Position numbers and translations under genes: made by a program
From: Cheilinus undulatus
Lineage: Eukaryota; Chordata; Actinopteri; Labriformes; Labridae
Assembly (NCBI RefSeq): GCF_018320785.1
Contig: NC_054873.1
Location: 28,486,196 to 28,550,195, forward strand
Length of the DNA stretch: 64,000 nt
Direction of reading: 5' to 3'
Notes under the pieces: model-generated
Databases searched by the model: none
Told to the model about the DNA's origin: nothing
What the model saw: the letters and a program-made list of their open reading frames with translations, nothing else
Shown here: positions 13,083-27,398 of the stretch, piece by piece
Layout: each line of letters starts with the position of its first letter
Numbering within the stretch: position 1 is the first letter of the stretch

Positions 13083-13210
13083 AGTTCAAGTTCAAAATAT
13101 GCTTTAATGGCAAGAATGGTTGACACATTTGTTGCCAAAGTAGAGTACATCAAAAACAAAAAATAATAATAACAATCACAATAATAATACTGATGATAAT
13201 AAAATACTAA
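13083..13210. repeat. Fish interspersed repeat with (AAT)n tail
   Basis: CAAGTTCAAGTTCAAAATAT and TTTAATGGCAAGAATGG are followed by AAATAATAATAACAATC-type microsatellite. This is the wording of a short dispersed repeat frequent in teleosts. Class uncertain. Confidence 0.35.
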
Positions 13211-13607
13211 AGAACACAAAGTTATTGACTATTATGAAACTTATTGATATCTCTAATGTGGTGACATTCAGAAACAAAACATGCAGCTAGGTGTATATGC
13301 TGAGATTCTTCTGCTAGACATAGTCTCATTAGTTCCTCCTGTGATTCTGCTGCTGTAACTTGGCTCAAAAAGTTATTTTTTACAGCTTCACGCTGTGGGC
13401 AGATGAGAAGAAAAATAGCTGCAAATATCAGGACATTACAAGCTTATTTTAGCGGTTAATATATGACAATATCAGGAATTTAATATTAAACAGGAGGAGA
13501 GACCATAAGTTTCTTTTGAACAAGTAAGGGAGGGCTTTCCTTACTTTTAGTTTTATCAACCCCAAGGGCAAGTTCCATTTTTCACTCTGTTATTGAAATA
13601 TACTTAA

Positions 13608-14546
13608 CCCTTTACCTCCTGACCCAGCGCTGGCGCTATGTTTTATATGTCTGGAGTATTATTACCTTAACTCTGTCAAAGTTTGTCTGATCAGAAAAAT
13701 TCCAACGGCATTGGAAAGCTGAGAATTGTGGGCATGTGCACATATATGGTTCATTATGGTAGTCACAACCATATGACGTGGGCATTCATAGCAAAACACC
13801 ATAGCAAAACACCAGAAGTATCGCGAGACCGCTACACGGATTCTCAACACTGTAACTCCTCCAAAGTTTGCCCAATATAAAAAATTCCAACGCTGACAGA
13901 GAGCTGACAATCTGTGCTTTCCGGCAATATATGATGTGTGGTATATATATCACGGTAATGTCGAACAGCGCCGCGAAAACCGCAGCTTTGGCAGAAGACA
14001 AGTGAGAAAAGGAGAGTGAAGGAAGAGAGTAAAAGGAGAGTGAGCGAGAGTGTTTTGTTTCCAAAAAATAGTGTTAGATAGTGACATTTGTGCATGTTTG
14101 TCATGTGCAATAACAATATGTTACTTGAGAATGTTGAGAATGCATTTTTCGACCTTTATTTGCTCTGATTTTCACCATGTATATAGTTATCTTTTGCACT
14201 GTGTTTTGCACACCTAGAGTCCTAGACTCAAAAAATGACTGGTGATTGTTCTAAACATGTATAGGTTCACATTTCAAATGTCAAATCAAAACTTTATGAG
14301 CAATAACAAAATTTCTTCGCATAAAAGCCATGAAAAACAAATCCATTTTTGTGTTTTTCTTCTTTTAAACTGCTGACAATTCCACATAATGTGCAATAAT
14401 CATTAACCAGATGTTGAAAAGTCAAGTTCCAGTACTCCTGGGAAAAGGGACCAAAGCTCTCAGACTTGGGGCATTTCCTGACTATTTTAAAGCCATAATA
14501 ACAAAATATGTCCAAATCGCCGTTTTTAGACTCAGTAGGTAAAGGG
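13608..14546. mobile_element. piggyBac-like non-autonomous element flanked by TTAA
   Basis: TTAA (13604-13607) precedes CCCTTTACCT, and the other end AGGTAAAGGG is followed by TTAA (14547-14550). This gives inverted ends and the TTAA target duplication of piggyBac-type elements, 939 bp in all. No transposase ORF is present. An internal near-duplication (AAAATTCCAACG at about 13697 and again at about 13882, with similar flanks) is seen. Confidence 0.75.
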
Positions 14547-15795
14547 TTAACACAAGGAGGCATGAAGTACACACACACATATAGAATATAATGGACATGG
14601 GAGATTTAAGATAGAGGGGGCTACACAGGGATGAGAGCTGGGGGTTCATTGTTGCTTGATGACATATTTCCTGGGAGTACATTGGCATCTCTCCTGGGTC
14701 AGTTCCCTCCCTAAGTCCCTACTGATCGAGCTTCTGCTACCCCAGTACCAGTGTTAATTTTGTCTACTAAAACTATGTCTAATAATATTATTTTTTTATT
14801 TATTAGGGGCAAAACAATTGGAAGTAAGGGGAGAGGAAACCTTGCAGGCTGCTTGAACAAATGCATAAGTAAGAATCAAGGAGATTGAGATTCATGTAGC
14901 AGTGCTTTTAGTGAATAAGGAGCCCAAACACACCCATTTAGAATAGTAAGAAAGACAACACTAGATGGTAGGTGAGAGTGAGCAGAGGATTGAGGCTGAG
15001 AATTAAGAATAACATATAAGTTATCCATTGAGCTGCATGATCATCTTCAATTTCTCTGTGACTCTTTTGTGTCACCAGTTGTTTGTGGATGCAGATATCA
15101 GAGCTTCAAGTAGTTTTCAGTCGACAGGCTGTCAGTCACACAGACAGTTAGATGGACAGCCTGAAGTGGATCAGAGGATTTCAGCCCCTTCAAGTCTGCT
15201 TGCTGAATTTGATCTCTTTGAGTTCATTCACTCTCTTTCTACACACATTTACAGGATTTCTCAAATGTTGATGTATATCCTTATTAGACTGCAGTCAGTA
15301 AGAAGTGACAGGAAGACATGTACGTGGTATCATGATGTGTTTCACATCCAGGACATCCCTCACTCTCACAGCTTTGCCCAATTAGTGTGTTTGTGTGTCC
15401 TTAAAGGCATTGGGGGTGTGTAGTCAGCAGATTTCTCTTCAGTGGAGGTGCAGTGTATTATGGGATAGGGAGAGAGCATCGATCTCAATCAGCACTCCCA
15501 TAGGATAAACCCACCCACATGCCCACGAGAACAACACACACATACTTTAACCCAATCTAGTGTGTTTGTCCTTTAATAGAAGACAAATGTAAAGGGAAAC
15601 ATTTTGTCACAATTTTTCTTTTTCAAACTATGAAACAATTACAACATCAGAGGAGGACAAAAAGGGTCCAGTTGAGTATCTTTTTATTTGGTTTGTTGAA
15701 GATGTAAGTAAAAAAACAGAGTTAGATTTAGCTCCTAATAGTAATTGTAATTAATATTTATTTTTGAATAGAATCATATCAACAGTTAGACCAAA

Positions 15796-16000
15796 GTGAA
15801 CGTTGTTGACACTGCAGCACAAAACCCTGACCTGTATCCCACTGAGAATCTGTGGGGGGAACTGAAGGCCAAGGTCCATGCCAGAAGACCATTAAATCTG
15901 GAGAATGTTGAAAGATTCACCAAAGAAGAATGGGCCGGGGACAGGGGGAGACTCGAGACACAACTGGCTATAAGAATCATGGAGGCTAATCATTTAATCA
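15796..16000 (+). pseudogene. Tc1-like transposase C-terminal fragment
   Basis: Reads AAQNPDLYPTENLWGELKAK, ARRPLNLENVERFTKEEWAG, the region around the catalytic Glu of Tc1 transposases. Upstream catalytic residues are missing. The family differs from the copies at 5.2 and 49.5 kb (ENLWGELK with HARRP). Confidence 0.8.
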
Positions 16001-16908
16001 TCATAATAGATTTTGGTTGTTGTGTAATAACTTTGTTTGTTTCCAAAGTGAAATAATGTAAGCATCCAAAACAAAACGAGGATGATTGGAAAAGTTGTGT
16101 TAAAAATTCCTTGCTCTGTTTAACAGCACTTGAAAAATACTTTAATGTTACTTATCATTGTTGATGCTAATAATAAAATGAGCAAAATCCAATATTAACT
16201 ACTTGTTTATTGAGGCTTGTATCTGCTAATTGTATCACTTTTTGCAGTATTTATATATTAACATACTAAAGATTAAAAATGGAAATGGCTTTGATACGTT
16301 TGAATCACTGTGGAGGTGTAGACTCATAGTTCTGAATCTAATACAGCAAATAAACTGTGTCCTTCCAGAGTCATTTTTAGCAGTGCATTTCAGTAAAGTT
16401 CCTAGACACAGCTCATTTACTCTATTCTTTGCAGAAGGCTGCTAGAATTCTGCACAAGCGAGTGTGGATGACCTTGCGTCTAAGAAACTCTCCTGCACTC
16501 GAAAAATAAGCCTTGGATTATGTGTGGGCAGAAGCAGGAGTGGCTCTCACGTGAAATCTGAAAAGCTATTTTTGTTAGAAGTGATTGTGATACTTCTTCT
16601 TATGATATCACTTTGTTTCAGATAAACCAGAACTAATGCTTATATTTTTGTTGTTCATTTATCATGTCCTCTCTGCTCTGACATAAAAAAAGGTTTGCTT
16701 GACAACTAAATAAAAATGACAGAAATTTCCAAAAGAGTGGTTGACTTAAAAACCAAAAGCTTAAAATTAATCCATTCTTTTTGCCTTTTAAGATTTCTCT
16801 CCCTTTGTATCCATTCAAAACTATAACAGTTGATTATGTATACAAACCTTGGAGCCTTTGGTCATCTAATGTTCTGCTTACATAAAAAACATGTGTTGTG
16901 TTTTACAG

Positions 16909-16984
16909 AGACTCGAGAGGACCGCACCAAGAGATTGTTCAGACACTACACTGTGGGATCCTATGACAACTTCACCTCATACAG
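16909..16984 (+). CDS. shank3: shank3 exon: SH3-PDZ linker
   Basis: The acceptor TTTTACAG precedes the exon and the donor GTACAG follows it. It reads (E)TREDRTKRLFRHYTVGSYD..., the conserved linker between SH3 and PDZ in SHANK proteins. It starts and ends in split codons (starts with the last two bases of Glu, ends with the first two of Ser). This is the first certain shank3 exon in the window. Confidence 0.93.
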
Positions 16985-19900
16985 GTACAGCCTCTTTCTT
17001 TAAGTAGAGATGTTTGTGTAAACCATGCGCCTTATATTTAAGAGCATACAGTAATGCAGACACGATATCAGTGATATCATTGCTTTCTTTACCTAAACAG
17101 GGGTAAATGAGTCCATGTGGAGTAAAGTTTTATGCATTTGCTGCCACCTAATGGCATTAGGCTGCAGGTGCATTAAGTCAATGATAGAATGCATGTGAAA
17201 TTGTGTTATGTAACTTTTCAAGCATCTGTGAACATGTGTATGTCTGTCGGTGTGTCTGTGTGTGTGAGGATGAGCAGTACAGTGTGGATATATACAGTGC
17301 TTAACAAATTTATTAGACCACCTGTCACATTTGTCTCAGAGACCATCCAGCATCATGAAGTGCTTTAATGTGGACTCTTTCATTTTCAGTGAGCTCTCCA
17401 CGTTTTACCCTTTTGAACAGGAATGAGGAATTTCAAACTGAATTCACCTTTTTATACCCATTGTTGAGCCGGCTCACTGGGCTTCTCTAAGATGTCAGAA
17501 ATAAATCAAATATAACATTCAACCACTAAAACTCATTTTTCTGTTCAGGAATGCAAGTAAATAACTATAATTTGACATATTAATCAAGGAATATTAATGT
17601 GCTTTACAATTTTTTCAGTTTTTTGTAAATCAGTAAATTTGAAAATTCATGGATAACAATAATAATTATATTTTAGCATTAAAAATATCATTTGGGTTAA
17701 AGAGCTTCTACATATTGGTGCATTAACCATTGCAGAAACATAGAAAATGATTTTGGTAATTACCAATACTGTTAATTTAGGGCAGCTGTGGCATAAACCT
17801 TACTTTGGGTGGTGGTCTAATAAATTTGTTAAGCACTGTATTTTCTACATCTTAGGTTATGGGGATGTGCTGTTTGTGGTGTTGTGCTTTGTATTTCCAT
17901 TATTATCTTATCCCTGCTGCTGTGTGATGTTTCACTTTTCAGACCTTAGTCCATGTTTTTATATATGACATTTTGACATTGATTAGGTTTTTGACATGGA
18001 CTAGGGTTGATATTTAAAGTGTGAGAGTGTCACTGCTTCATCTCTTTATAGTCAGATGTGTTAGCAGAGAGATGCATAGCAGGGTGTGTTTTTTTAAGAC
18101 TGCAAATTCACACCTTAGAGTAAAGTCTAGACTGTGTCTTGTTTCCACTCACTTCCTCAGCGTTGTTTAAAATGTCAGGTTACTGCAAGTTGGAGTAAAT
18201 GTCACCTGTGTTATCACAGTGAGCATCAACTACAGTACCCTCTGAAAAACATAAAGGTGTTACCTTTTTGACTTTACAATAAACACAAGATACTTGTGCC
18301 ATAATGAAAGGATCAGCAGTAGGCTAAAAACAGCACTGTCCCCTGCAAAAGATCCACACTGCATTTCTCATACTAATACTACATACCAATTATCAAGTGG
18401 AAACATTTCTACTCTGGCCCCTGTTAGTCTGGGGTTGCAAGGCAGTGAGCTCCAGTGTCACATAGCCAACGCTGCACATAAAAGGGCAGCAAAGAAAACA
18501 CAAAAAAGAGCATTTATAAAGACAGAGACAAATCTTAAAAGGAAGACAGGGAAGTAGAGCAGGGTGAGGTCTAAAACTTGGCTTAAATCAGGTACACTTT
18601 TGCCTTCCAGAGGCATCCCAGTACAAATTAACAGAACTGTGTATGTACACATTACATACACAGATATAAGACTTGGTTCTTAGGGGCTGATGCATCATAT
18701 GGATGTCAGTGAAATTCCTCATATCAGCACAAATGTATCTAGTTAAAGTGATAATTATTAGATATCAAAACTATTGTGTAGTGAAATATTAGAAAAACTA
18801 TTGTTAAAAGTGTTTTTTTAAGTAAACATGTTTGAGTTGTATTTTACATGAAAGATCATTTCTGACTGTTCGCAGATAGAGATTTTAAATGAGGGTAGTC
18901 AGCATATTGTATTACTGCAGCATTTTTTTGGCATAGAGCAGAGATGAAAGCATAATGGATGAAAGGGTTCAGGCTTTAACAGAACGTCTCAGTTACTCTT
19001 AAACAGCTCTCTTTTGTTTTTATGCATAATAACAACAAGAAGTGAATAGATAGCTCTTTATAAAAGCAAACCTTTGACCTCCCTCCTGCAGAAAGGTTTG
19101 TTTTGGGTCTCCTGGCTCCAGCAGCAGGAGCTCTGTGTTTGCTTGGTAAGTCTGAGATATAGTGGAGTGTAACAAAGCTAATGGAGAGTGCAGCCACCAA
19201 CAGCCTGAACACTAACCCTCAGCCTCAGCTATGAGGTGGAATGATAATGCTGAAAAACACAAACTACTGCCAAAATGTAGTCAAGATGTTCAGGCTGTAA
19301 ACTGGTAGCAGTCTCCAGTGTCAAAGTGTGGTGTGAAAATACAAGAACATGGCTCCTGGTTTGCCTTTTGCATCATAGTCTACACTCAAGAAGCCACCTT
19401 TATAATATTTATTTGACAGTGTTAATGTTTTTTTACTGTTGTGCTTTAAAAATGATAAAGAAGCTTTAAGTTAGACATACCATACTCATACCTGAACACA
19501 TACAGCCATTGTGTTCTATTTGCTTTGCTGCAAAGACTGCCTAACTAATTAGTTTTTACTTACAGGTTTTGGACATGAGGGTGTGGCTTGAAAATAAATG
19601 TGTGAGTGTGCACAGTAACACAGTTTAACTAAATCTAACAGCCTCCACCTAACAACACCTGGAAAACAGGTCTGTGATGCACTTCAGCTTTTATCTCTTA
19701 TACCCTCTTTTTATAAGTAAGGGATTGTATTGAGTCTGAGCCATCCCTGTTAGTTTTATAAGAGAGGCCTTCATTCCCACCCCAGCTGGAGTCTCATCAG
19801 AAGGATCAGGCAGAAAATTGATTCACTCTTAGGTTTTATCCCCATGATACTTCAATCACAAGGACTCTCTTTCTCTCTCTTTCCCTCTTGCTCTCAGTCT

Positions 19901-22900
19901 TCTTCTCTGTCTCTCTTTCTCTGTTTGTCTCTCACAAAACACAAGAAAAGCCCCTGGAAATCCTGAGCTGTGGTTTCTTGCTTGGCTTTGAACTTGATTT
20001 GTTAATAGGGCAGGATTATCATAGCCTACAGGTTTGTGTGCCAGAGTGTGCGCCTCCTTCTTCGCCTTACCCTCCTCTGACCCTCAGGCTCGACCCTCTC
20101 TCCTTTCCAGAGGATGGTGTTGGGTTCATACCTGCTCTTCCTCTGCTCTCTCTCTGACAGTGACTATATCATAGAGGAGAAGAATGCAGTTTTACAGAAG
20201 AAGGAAAGCGAGGGGTTTGGCTTTGTCCTGCGTGGAGCCAAAGGTGAGAAACAAACACGCTACCATTCACAGTCACTACCTACGTTTTTTCATCGTGTGA
20301 GAATTTTGATGTGAGAAGCGGTTTGTTGATCTGAGTCAGAGTACGTCTCAGTCTGTATTGTTACTGTGTGAGTCAACAACTCGACCAGCTTTGGTCAACA
20401 TTCAGCTTGTATGCTCAGATGCACTCAGGCTCCTGTGCCTGTGTCTGTGCATGTAAGTGTGTGCGTGTGAACGCACGCAGCCCCTTTGGTGGCGTCATCC
20501 TTGGCTGAGCTGTCGGCTAGCTGTCCCATCTGTTCTCCACACATGGCGTTCAGCTTCAGTCGAGACACACTACTCTCTCCCCTCCTCTCGTATTTCTCTC
20601 ATCTTTTCTCTACCTCGCCTTTTTTGGGGTTTTTTTCTTTCCTCTCTGCACCTCCTCCACCTCCCTCACATCCTCCACCTCCATTAATCCCTCCCCATAT
20701 TTATACCCAATCACTTTTATACCTTCATATTTCCAACAAAAATCGCCTCCCTCCTCAACTCCATCACCACAAATTCATTTTACTCCTGCACGTGCCAGCT
20801 CCCTGCTCAGGCTGGTTACCATGGTTACCCTTCTCAGGCACCTTGCCGGGAGTCTGAATGTGCTTTACTGCCTCATCACTCACTACCATGGATCTTGGCT
20901 CAGCCCGCTCCCTTTTACTCACTCTGTCTTTTACTCCCCAGTACCTTTACACACACACACACACACACACACTCCTGCAGACTCGCACATTGCAGCACAC
21001 TTACTGGTCTGCTGAGATATCTCATGTGTCAGTGATTTAGTTGGATTTGAGCCAAGATTAAATGGAGTTTGTGGTCCTGCACTCACTTAGCAAAGTGTGC
21101 CTGCTTAATTTGTGTGTGTTTGTTATGTAGAAGCATGCATGTATTTAACCTATTAAAACATGAATGACCACATATGTATTTTATGATAAAGTCTGAACAC
21201 TATGAGACAAATTTGCAATGAGCAATAGTGTTTTCCAATTTTAGATACCAATATGAAGTTTGATAATGTATGCCATATTACATAATACTCAAGAGTGAAT
21301 TTTTGCAGTAACCCACAGGTTTTTTTAATATGGCTATCCTCCTTTCTTCTTGGTTTACCCTATACTTATGTGCAACATGTCTCTCCTGATTCTCAAGTAT
21401 AACCCCTACTTCTAAATGGAAATGTGACATAAGCTGCAGTGACATGAGCATTTTTTTACAATTCAATTTAATTTATTCTGATTGGAGATGCATTATACAC
21501 CTGATCCGTGTAAATCTGCTCTCAGTATCATCCCAAAAATTTTTGCTATAGAAGAAGAAATTCTTCTTTCACGGCGCCTTTGTGGTCAACAAACTGCCAT
21601 TGCTATACACCTTCAACTCCTTTTAGTTCCTTTTTCTTTTCATCTCGAAGGACTCAACGGCCATTATTATTGAAAGCAATTGCAAAGTGGACTTTTTAGA
21701 CCCCTGCACACTTTTCCATGTTAGGCGGGTCTCTCCTTAGTGAGTTCAGGTCCAGAGAAGTCAGCGGCACTTTTGGATGTTGTTGATGATGGAAGTGGCA
21801 CTCACTTTGCAGTCTCAACTTAGATGGTGCAACAAACTGTGTTAACTGGCAAAAGTTTCTGAGGTTTTCACAAGCCAATATTTTAATATTCATTACAGAA
21901 AGATACTAGATGTTAATGCAGTGCCTCCTAAGGGGTTGAAGGTCACAGGCGCTCATTATTTGTTTTCAAACTTGCCTGTTACATACAGAGATTTCCCCAG
22001 ATTCTTTGAATCTTTTGATGTTATTACAGACTGTACATGGTAAACTTTCTAAATTCTTTGCAGTTGCACGGTAAGAAATGTTTTCCATAAACTGTTGGAC
22101 TATTTCTTTCAGTATGGTGAAAACCTCGTGCCTTGCAGGAGTGCTCCTTTCTACCCAATCTTGTGTTATTACCACTTAACCTACTTACCTGTGGAATGTC
22201 ACAGGTGTTTTTTAGGCATTCTAAAACTTCCCAGTCTTTTGAATATATGTTAAAAAATATTTGCAAACCACTTTAAGTTTTTTTCACATTTAACATAATG
22301 CCCTATTTTTTAATAATTTACCACTTAATGACACTTATTAATCAAAAGTTTGCCGTTAGCTAGCTTGAGCTTCACCTGACTACATTAAAATAATGTGAAA
22401 GCATGGTCATTATACTCAGCTACCCTTCATTCAACCAGTCAATATTTCTGACTTTTGTAACGTGTTTTTGCAGATGTGGTGAACTGCACAGCTCTATTGA
22501 AAAAAGTATAGTTTTGGCACTGACCTCCATCCATCCATCCATTTTCTATACCATATCCCAGCTGTCATTGGGTGAGAGGTGGGGTACACCCTAGACTGGT
22601 TTCCAGTCAATCACAGGGCTGAAATATAGAGACAGACAACCATGCACACTTGCACTCACACCTACGGTCAATTTAGAGTCATCAGTATCCTAATGAGCAT
22701 GGTTTTTGTGGTGGGAGGAAGACAGAGTGCCCACACATGCACGGAGAACATGCAAACTCCACACAGAAAGGCCCTGACTGGGAAGCAAACCAGGGACTTT
22801 CTTGATGTGGGGCAACAGTGCTAACCCTTGCGCCACCATGCAGCCCTTGGAACTGACCTACTTAAATAAATAAACTTCATAAATTTAACTCATTTCTAAA

Positions 22901-25900
22901 TTAAATAATTTGTAAATGTTAAGATTTAATTCTAAGAAAAAAACTGGCATTGCCTCTCAGGGAATGAAATAGATCATATGTAAACCATTAGCCAACAATT
23001 TCCACCCATTCAACACAAAATGTCCTGATTTTTTTTTGTTTCTGATGTCAAGCTAAAATAGGATAAAGTGTAAAAAGGAAAGCATTTAAAGTTTAACTTG
23101 ATTGTTCTGTTGTCTCTGTTTTTCTTTTCAGCTGAGACGCCCATCGAAGAGTTCACCCCCACCCCAGCATTCCCCGCCCTGCAATACCTGGAGTCTGTGG
23201 ATGTGGAAGGAGTGGCCTGGAGGGCTGGTCTGAGGACAGGAGACTTTCTCATTGAGGTGATTAAAGGACAGCACTCAGCTGCTTGTGTCATCAGTACCTC
23301 ATAAGACAGCAGTGATGGCTACAAACTTATAAGCAGGGAATAAAAGTTCTAGCTGCTGGATTTTGCACTGTTCTTTGCTGCAGTAGTGGATATGATATAT
23401 ATTCACAGCTCTTCCTGTACTGGTGAAAACAAACTTGTTTATATTTGTTGCTAAGGTTGTCTGTTCTTGTCAATCAATTAGATACAGCTCATGTCAATCC
23501 TAATGAAAATATATGCGTCCGATAACAGATGTTTATTGCTGAATAATTCCAGGGACGTCAGCAGTAAACATTGAACAACTTTCAGCCAAGACTTCCTTTT
23601 CTTCACTTCATTTACTCTCCAATGTAAATGCCACCATTTCTTGGTCCATAACATCCCTGAACAGCAGTCCCTAATCTGGTTTTCTTGAGTCTCAGTTCAG
23701 GAGCAAAATACGGGTTACACATTGGCTTTACACTGGCTCACTTCAGTGATATGAGCCTGTAAAAGAAACCAGATTTCTTGTTGTTTACCTGAATTTGATG
23801 GAAATTAAGGTGGCGAAATAATAATATTTTCATGCAAATTTGCTAAATATAAACATGCAGGCTTTGTGAGGTCTGTCATCAAGAAAGAAACAAAGCAACT
23901 CTTGAAATGTTTGTTGAACAGAAGTAAGAATTATCACTTCTGATGTGTTTAGGGAATTTATTGAAACTAAACCCTAATTAAGCAGATCTGTGGCTCAAGT
24001 TGAAATGTTTGATTATATTGAATGGATTGTAAGCTTCAATTTTATCCCATCAGTCCCTCGATGATAACCTATATACATAATCGATCAGTTTTTGTTTGTT
24101 TTACTATCAATTCATTACCAAAATAATCTCACACTTCTTAAAGAGGGCAGGTCTAGACCGTACTCTTCGCTGTGTCATTATAAAGTCACCATCAGCTTAG
24201 CACTAGCAGTATTTAGCCTCATTAGGGTATCGAGGAAAACCTCCCCTTTAACGGGCAGGAACCTCAAGCAGAGCCAGACTCATGTTGACATCCATTTGCT
24301 GAAGCCGTGCTGGGGTTGGAAAGGGGTGGGACATAACATTTATACCCCCATGCTTTTCTCTGTCACTTCCTTTCATATATTTTTATCTATTCTATTTGTT
24401 ATTTTAACAGGCTTTATTAGCATGTAAATCCGTTTACATTGCCCAAGCAGTAAAGCAGTGTACAAATTTATAACAAAAATGATAACGGGAAAAAACATTA
24501 AAATTGTATCAAAAATCTAGGTTTAACATAAAAATGATGGTTTTCTGTCTGTGTCTGCTTTCTCTTAGGTTAATGGCGTGAATGTAGTGAAGGTGGGCCA
24601 TAAGCAGGTGGTGTCCTTGATTAGACAAGGAGGTAACAGGCTGCTGATGAAGGTGGTGTCCGTGTCACGGAAACCTGAGACGGAGGAAGTCGTTCGCAAG
24701 AAAGGTAAAGTTTCTCTCTCCCTTCTTTTTATACTAAATAGTTAAAACATACTGCCAATTGAAATCACCTCAAGTGCCGATTTTAGTGTGGGCCATTTCT
24801 GAGTACAGACTGAACTATTTAACTTAGACATTAATGGCTAAATAAACCATACAGTTTTTTTTACATAACACATAACTCATTTCTAAGACAAATCTATAAT
24901 GAACTGTATACAGCACTGCAGTGCAGACAAGGGAGGGGTTTGCAAAAATATGTGTTTCTGTTGTCTAGGCGATTTCTACCACGTTTTCCCTGCTGTAAAT
25001 TTGTGTAGTTTCCATGTCAACCACAGCTCACCATTACTCAGCTCCCACACAGTCCTGGCACCATGACCTCAGGACCGTGTACACTTCACTTGTGTGTTTC
25101 TATGTGTGTTTGGTGGAGTGGTGTGCACCTCCCCAGTGATTATTGAGATACAAGGACAGTGATAAATGGCTTTGACCCATTTTCATTGAGACAGCCCTCT
25201 GTTGACTAAATCCTGATACTCAGGGCCTTATGGTCTCTTACTCTCTCTCCCCTGTTGTCGTAGAGCACTTTTTCTAATTTCTCACCTTTAACTTTGAGTC
25301 TCAAAACATTTACATTTATTTATATAAATTTTGATTTGAATGTGATAGTGCCTTTTTCTTTTAGTCCTGCATTCTGTATGTTTTAAATTTGGTCTATAAT
25401 AACTTTAATCTCTAGTTACTTGATTCTATAAATTGTGACTACTGTACTCTATACTCTATTCTACATGCCACATTCAAGTTGTCAGGTTAAGTATAATTGA
25501 AGTCCCTGTAAACTAAAATCCAAAATCTGTGTGTTGGAATAAGGTTGCTGTAAATATGTTAAAAGACTGGGATCTATGTGTGACTGAATTTTGGATTTAG
25601 ATCATTAGAAAGTTTTTCACCTCTTCCCTGGCTTGGTTTTATTTGGGCAGGGCAAATATAGCACCCTATGGAGAATGACCCCTTCCCCCTAACACTACAA
25701 CAATATAAAATCGCAGCAATAAAAGAGATATTAGATCACATTTTAATACAGCCTGTTGTTAGCTGATGTCACTACCTTTATTGAAAGTTAACAGCAAGCT
25801 ACATGCTGTGTTTTTATTCATTTTGAGATAAATGTCCCAAATCTATCAGCCGCAGTGGCTTACATCAGAAGTATCACAACAGAGAGATTTGTGCCAGAAA

Positions 25901-27311
25901 ACAGAAAATTCAATTCCCGACTTCTTTCTTTCTGCTCTGTTGCAGAGCCATCTTACCAGCTGAAGGTGTGTTTTAATCCATATTTTACTTGCCTTTAGTA
26001 CTGGATGGCTAAAAGAGGGAGGTTGTTACTCTCTCTGTCCAACAGTTCAATCTCCCATGTCTTTAGTGTCGTCATGCTAAAGTTTAGGAAAGTATCTGAG
26101 GACTGACACGTTCTATTCCTGCAAAGTCTGTCACAACTAAAGCTCCACTGCTAATCATTGTTGAAGACTTTGATTATGAAGTCCAACATCAGGAAACAGA
26201 GTGTGTTCAGCAGCAACTTAACAACAACGATGCCTTGAAAACATGAGAGAGAGAAACTAAACTACACATCAGTTGGAAAATGAGATATAAGGAATACCTG
26301 AAGAGTTAGATACAGACTGAGAAAATAAAATTGAGACTTTTAGTTATAAATTGTCTTTCATTACATAAATGTGATTGTTGTTTCTTTGATGGATTATAAG
26401 AGTGAGTTGTAGCATAGCAGCATAGCAAAAAGATTATTCCTTCAGTCAGGCTGTAGCATTTTATTTTATTTGAGAGGATCTTGTTTTTCTTGTGTGGGTG
26501 TGGCTTCAGTTGAATCAACCCCCGCATACCCACATCGTCCTAGAGAAGATATTACTGCCTCATTTTTCATGATTTTGAAGCTAGTTTTATAAACTTAAAT
26601 TTGTTTTTTTATGTCTGAAATTTGGCCTGGTGGTTCATAAAACAGTAGGTTGACTTACAACTAACCTAAATACAGATTTTTCATCACTTTAAAGGGACTT
26701 TAAGTATAGATGCAGAAAAGCAAGAGGATCATATGGTGGCTAGGTGTGGTATTTTCATTAGAATTATATCATAATCTGTGACCATTCAGTGGCATCTGTT
26801 CTGCTGAAAATAGAAACCCCAAGCATGCTCCCAGTATAGAATATCTTCTAAAGAATTGTAGTTTTTGATATTAATGTTTTGAATTGTGTTACTATAATGT
26901 TAGCCTGATCCCACTGGTCTGTGCTTTCTATAAGAACATTTTACATCACCTGGCAGAGATGTGCTATGCAGGCAGCTTTGGAAAAGATGGAGAATGTTAG
27001 TGTTTAAACCATTTTAGAGAGCAGGTTTTAACACTTCTGTAAGAAAAAAAAATATATATTTTCTTACATCTCTCATCATGTTGAACAACATCCCCACCTC
27101 CCATCCCCAAAACCCCTCTTTTACTCCAGTGGGATATACCATGCAGATTTTGAACAAAGACACATGCGCTGCTCTCACACTCAGAGACGAGTAAGCAAAC
27201 ACACATCCAAAACACTCATCCACTGCACCATGCAGGGCCTCACTACTGCCTCCGTTGCCATGGTGACTACACTGCATGTTTGAATTAAGCATTACATTAC
27301 AGCAAAAGCAA

Positions 27312-27398
<87 letters not shown>

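Larger units (their letters stand above)
3738..16908 (+). other. Long shank3 intron with transposon relics
   Basis: No coding exon found between the candidate first exon and the exon at 16909. Recognisable content: TA/GA microsatellite 4733-4771, deleted Tc1 element 4989-5711, possible repeat 7260-7400, interspersed repeat 13083-13210, piggyBac-like MITE 13608-14546 and Tc1 fragment 15796-16000. The remaining AT-rich DNA shows nothing recognisable. Confidence 0.6.
20244..23131 (+). other. shank3 intron with Tc1 and L2-type relics
   Basis: Contains a pyrimidine-rich stretch 20575-20720, a CA repeat 20950-20971, a Tc1-like fragment about 21690-22200 and a repeat with ATCC tail 22527-22845. Nothing else is recognised. 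Confidence 0.65.

Noticed and set aside
15028-15423. 131-codon plus-strand ORF as a possible missing SH3 exon
   Set aside because: It has none of the SHANK SH3 landmarks (ALYDY- or GFWEG-like) and no fitting splice sites.
20114-20160. In-frame ATG directly upstream of the first PDZ exon (MVLGSYLLFLCSLSD reading into shank3)
   Set aside because: The sequence is the pyrimidine-rich acceptor tract translated (Leu/Ser-rich), the run is only 15 codons, and a strong CTCTGACAG acceptor explains it.
20457-20857. 76- and 123-codon ORFs rich in Pro/His/Leu
   Set aside because: Pyrimidine-rich intron sequence between two shank3 exons; composition only, no conserved motif.
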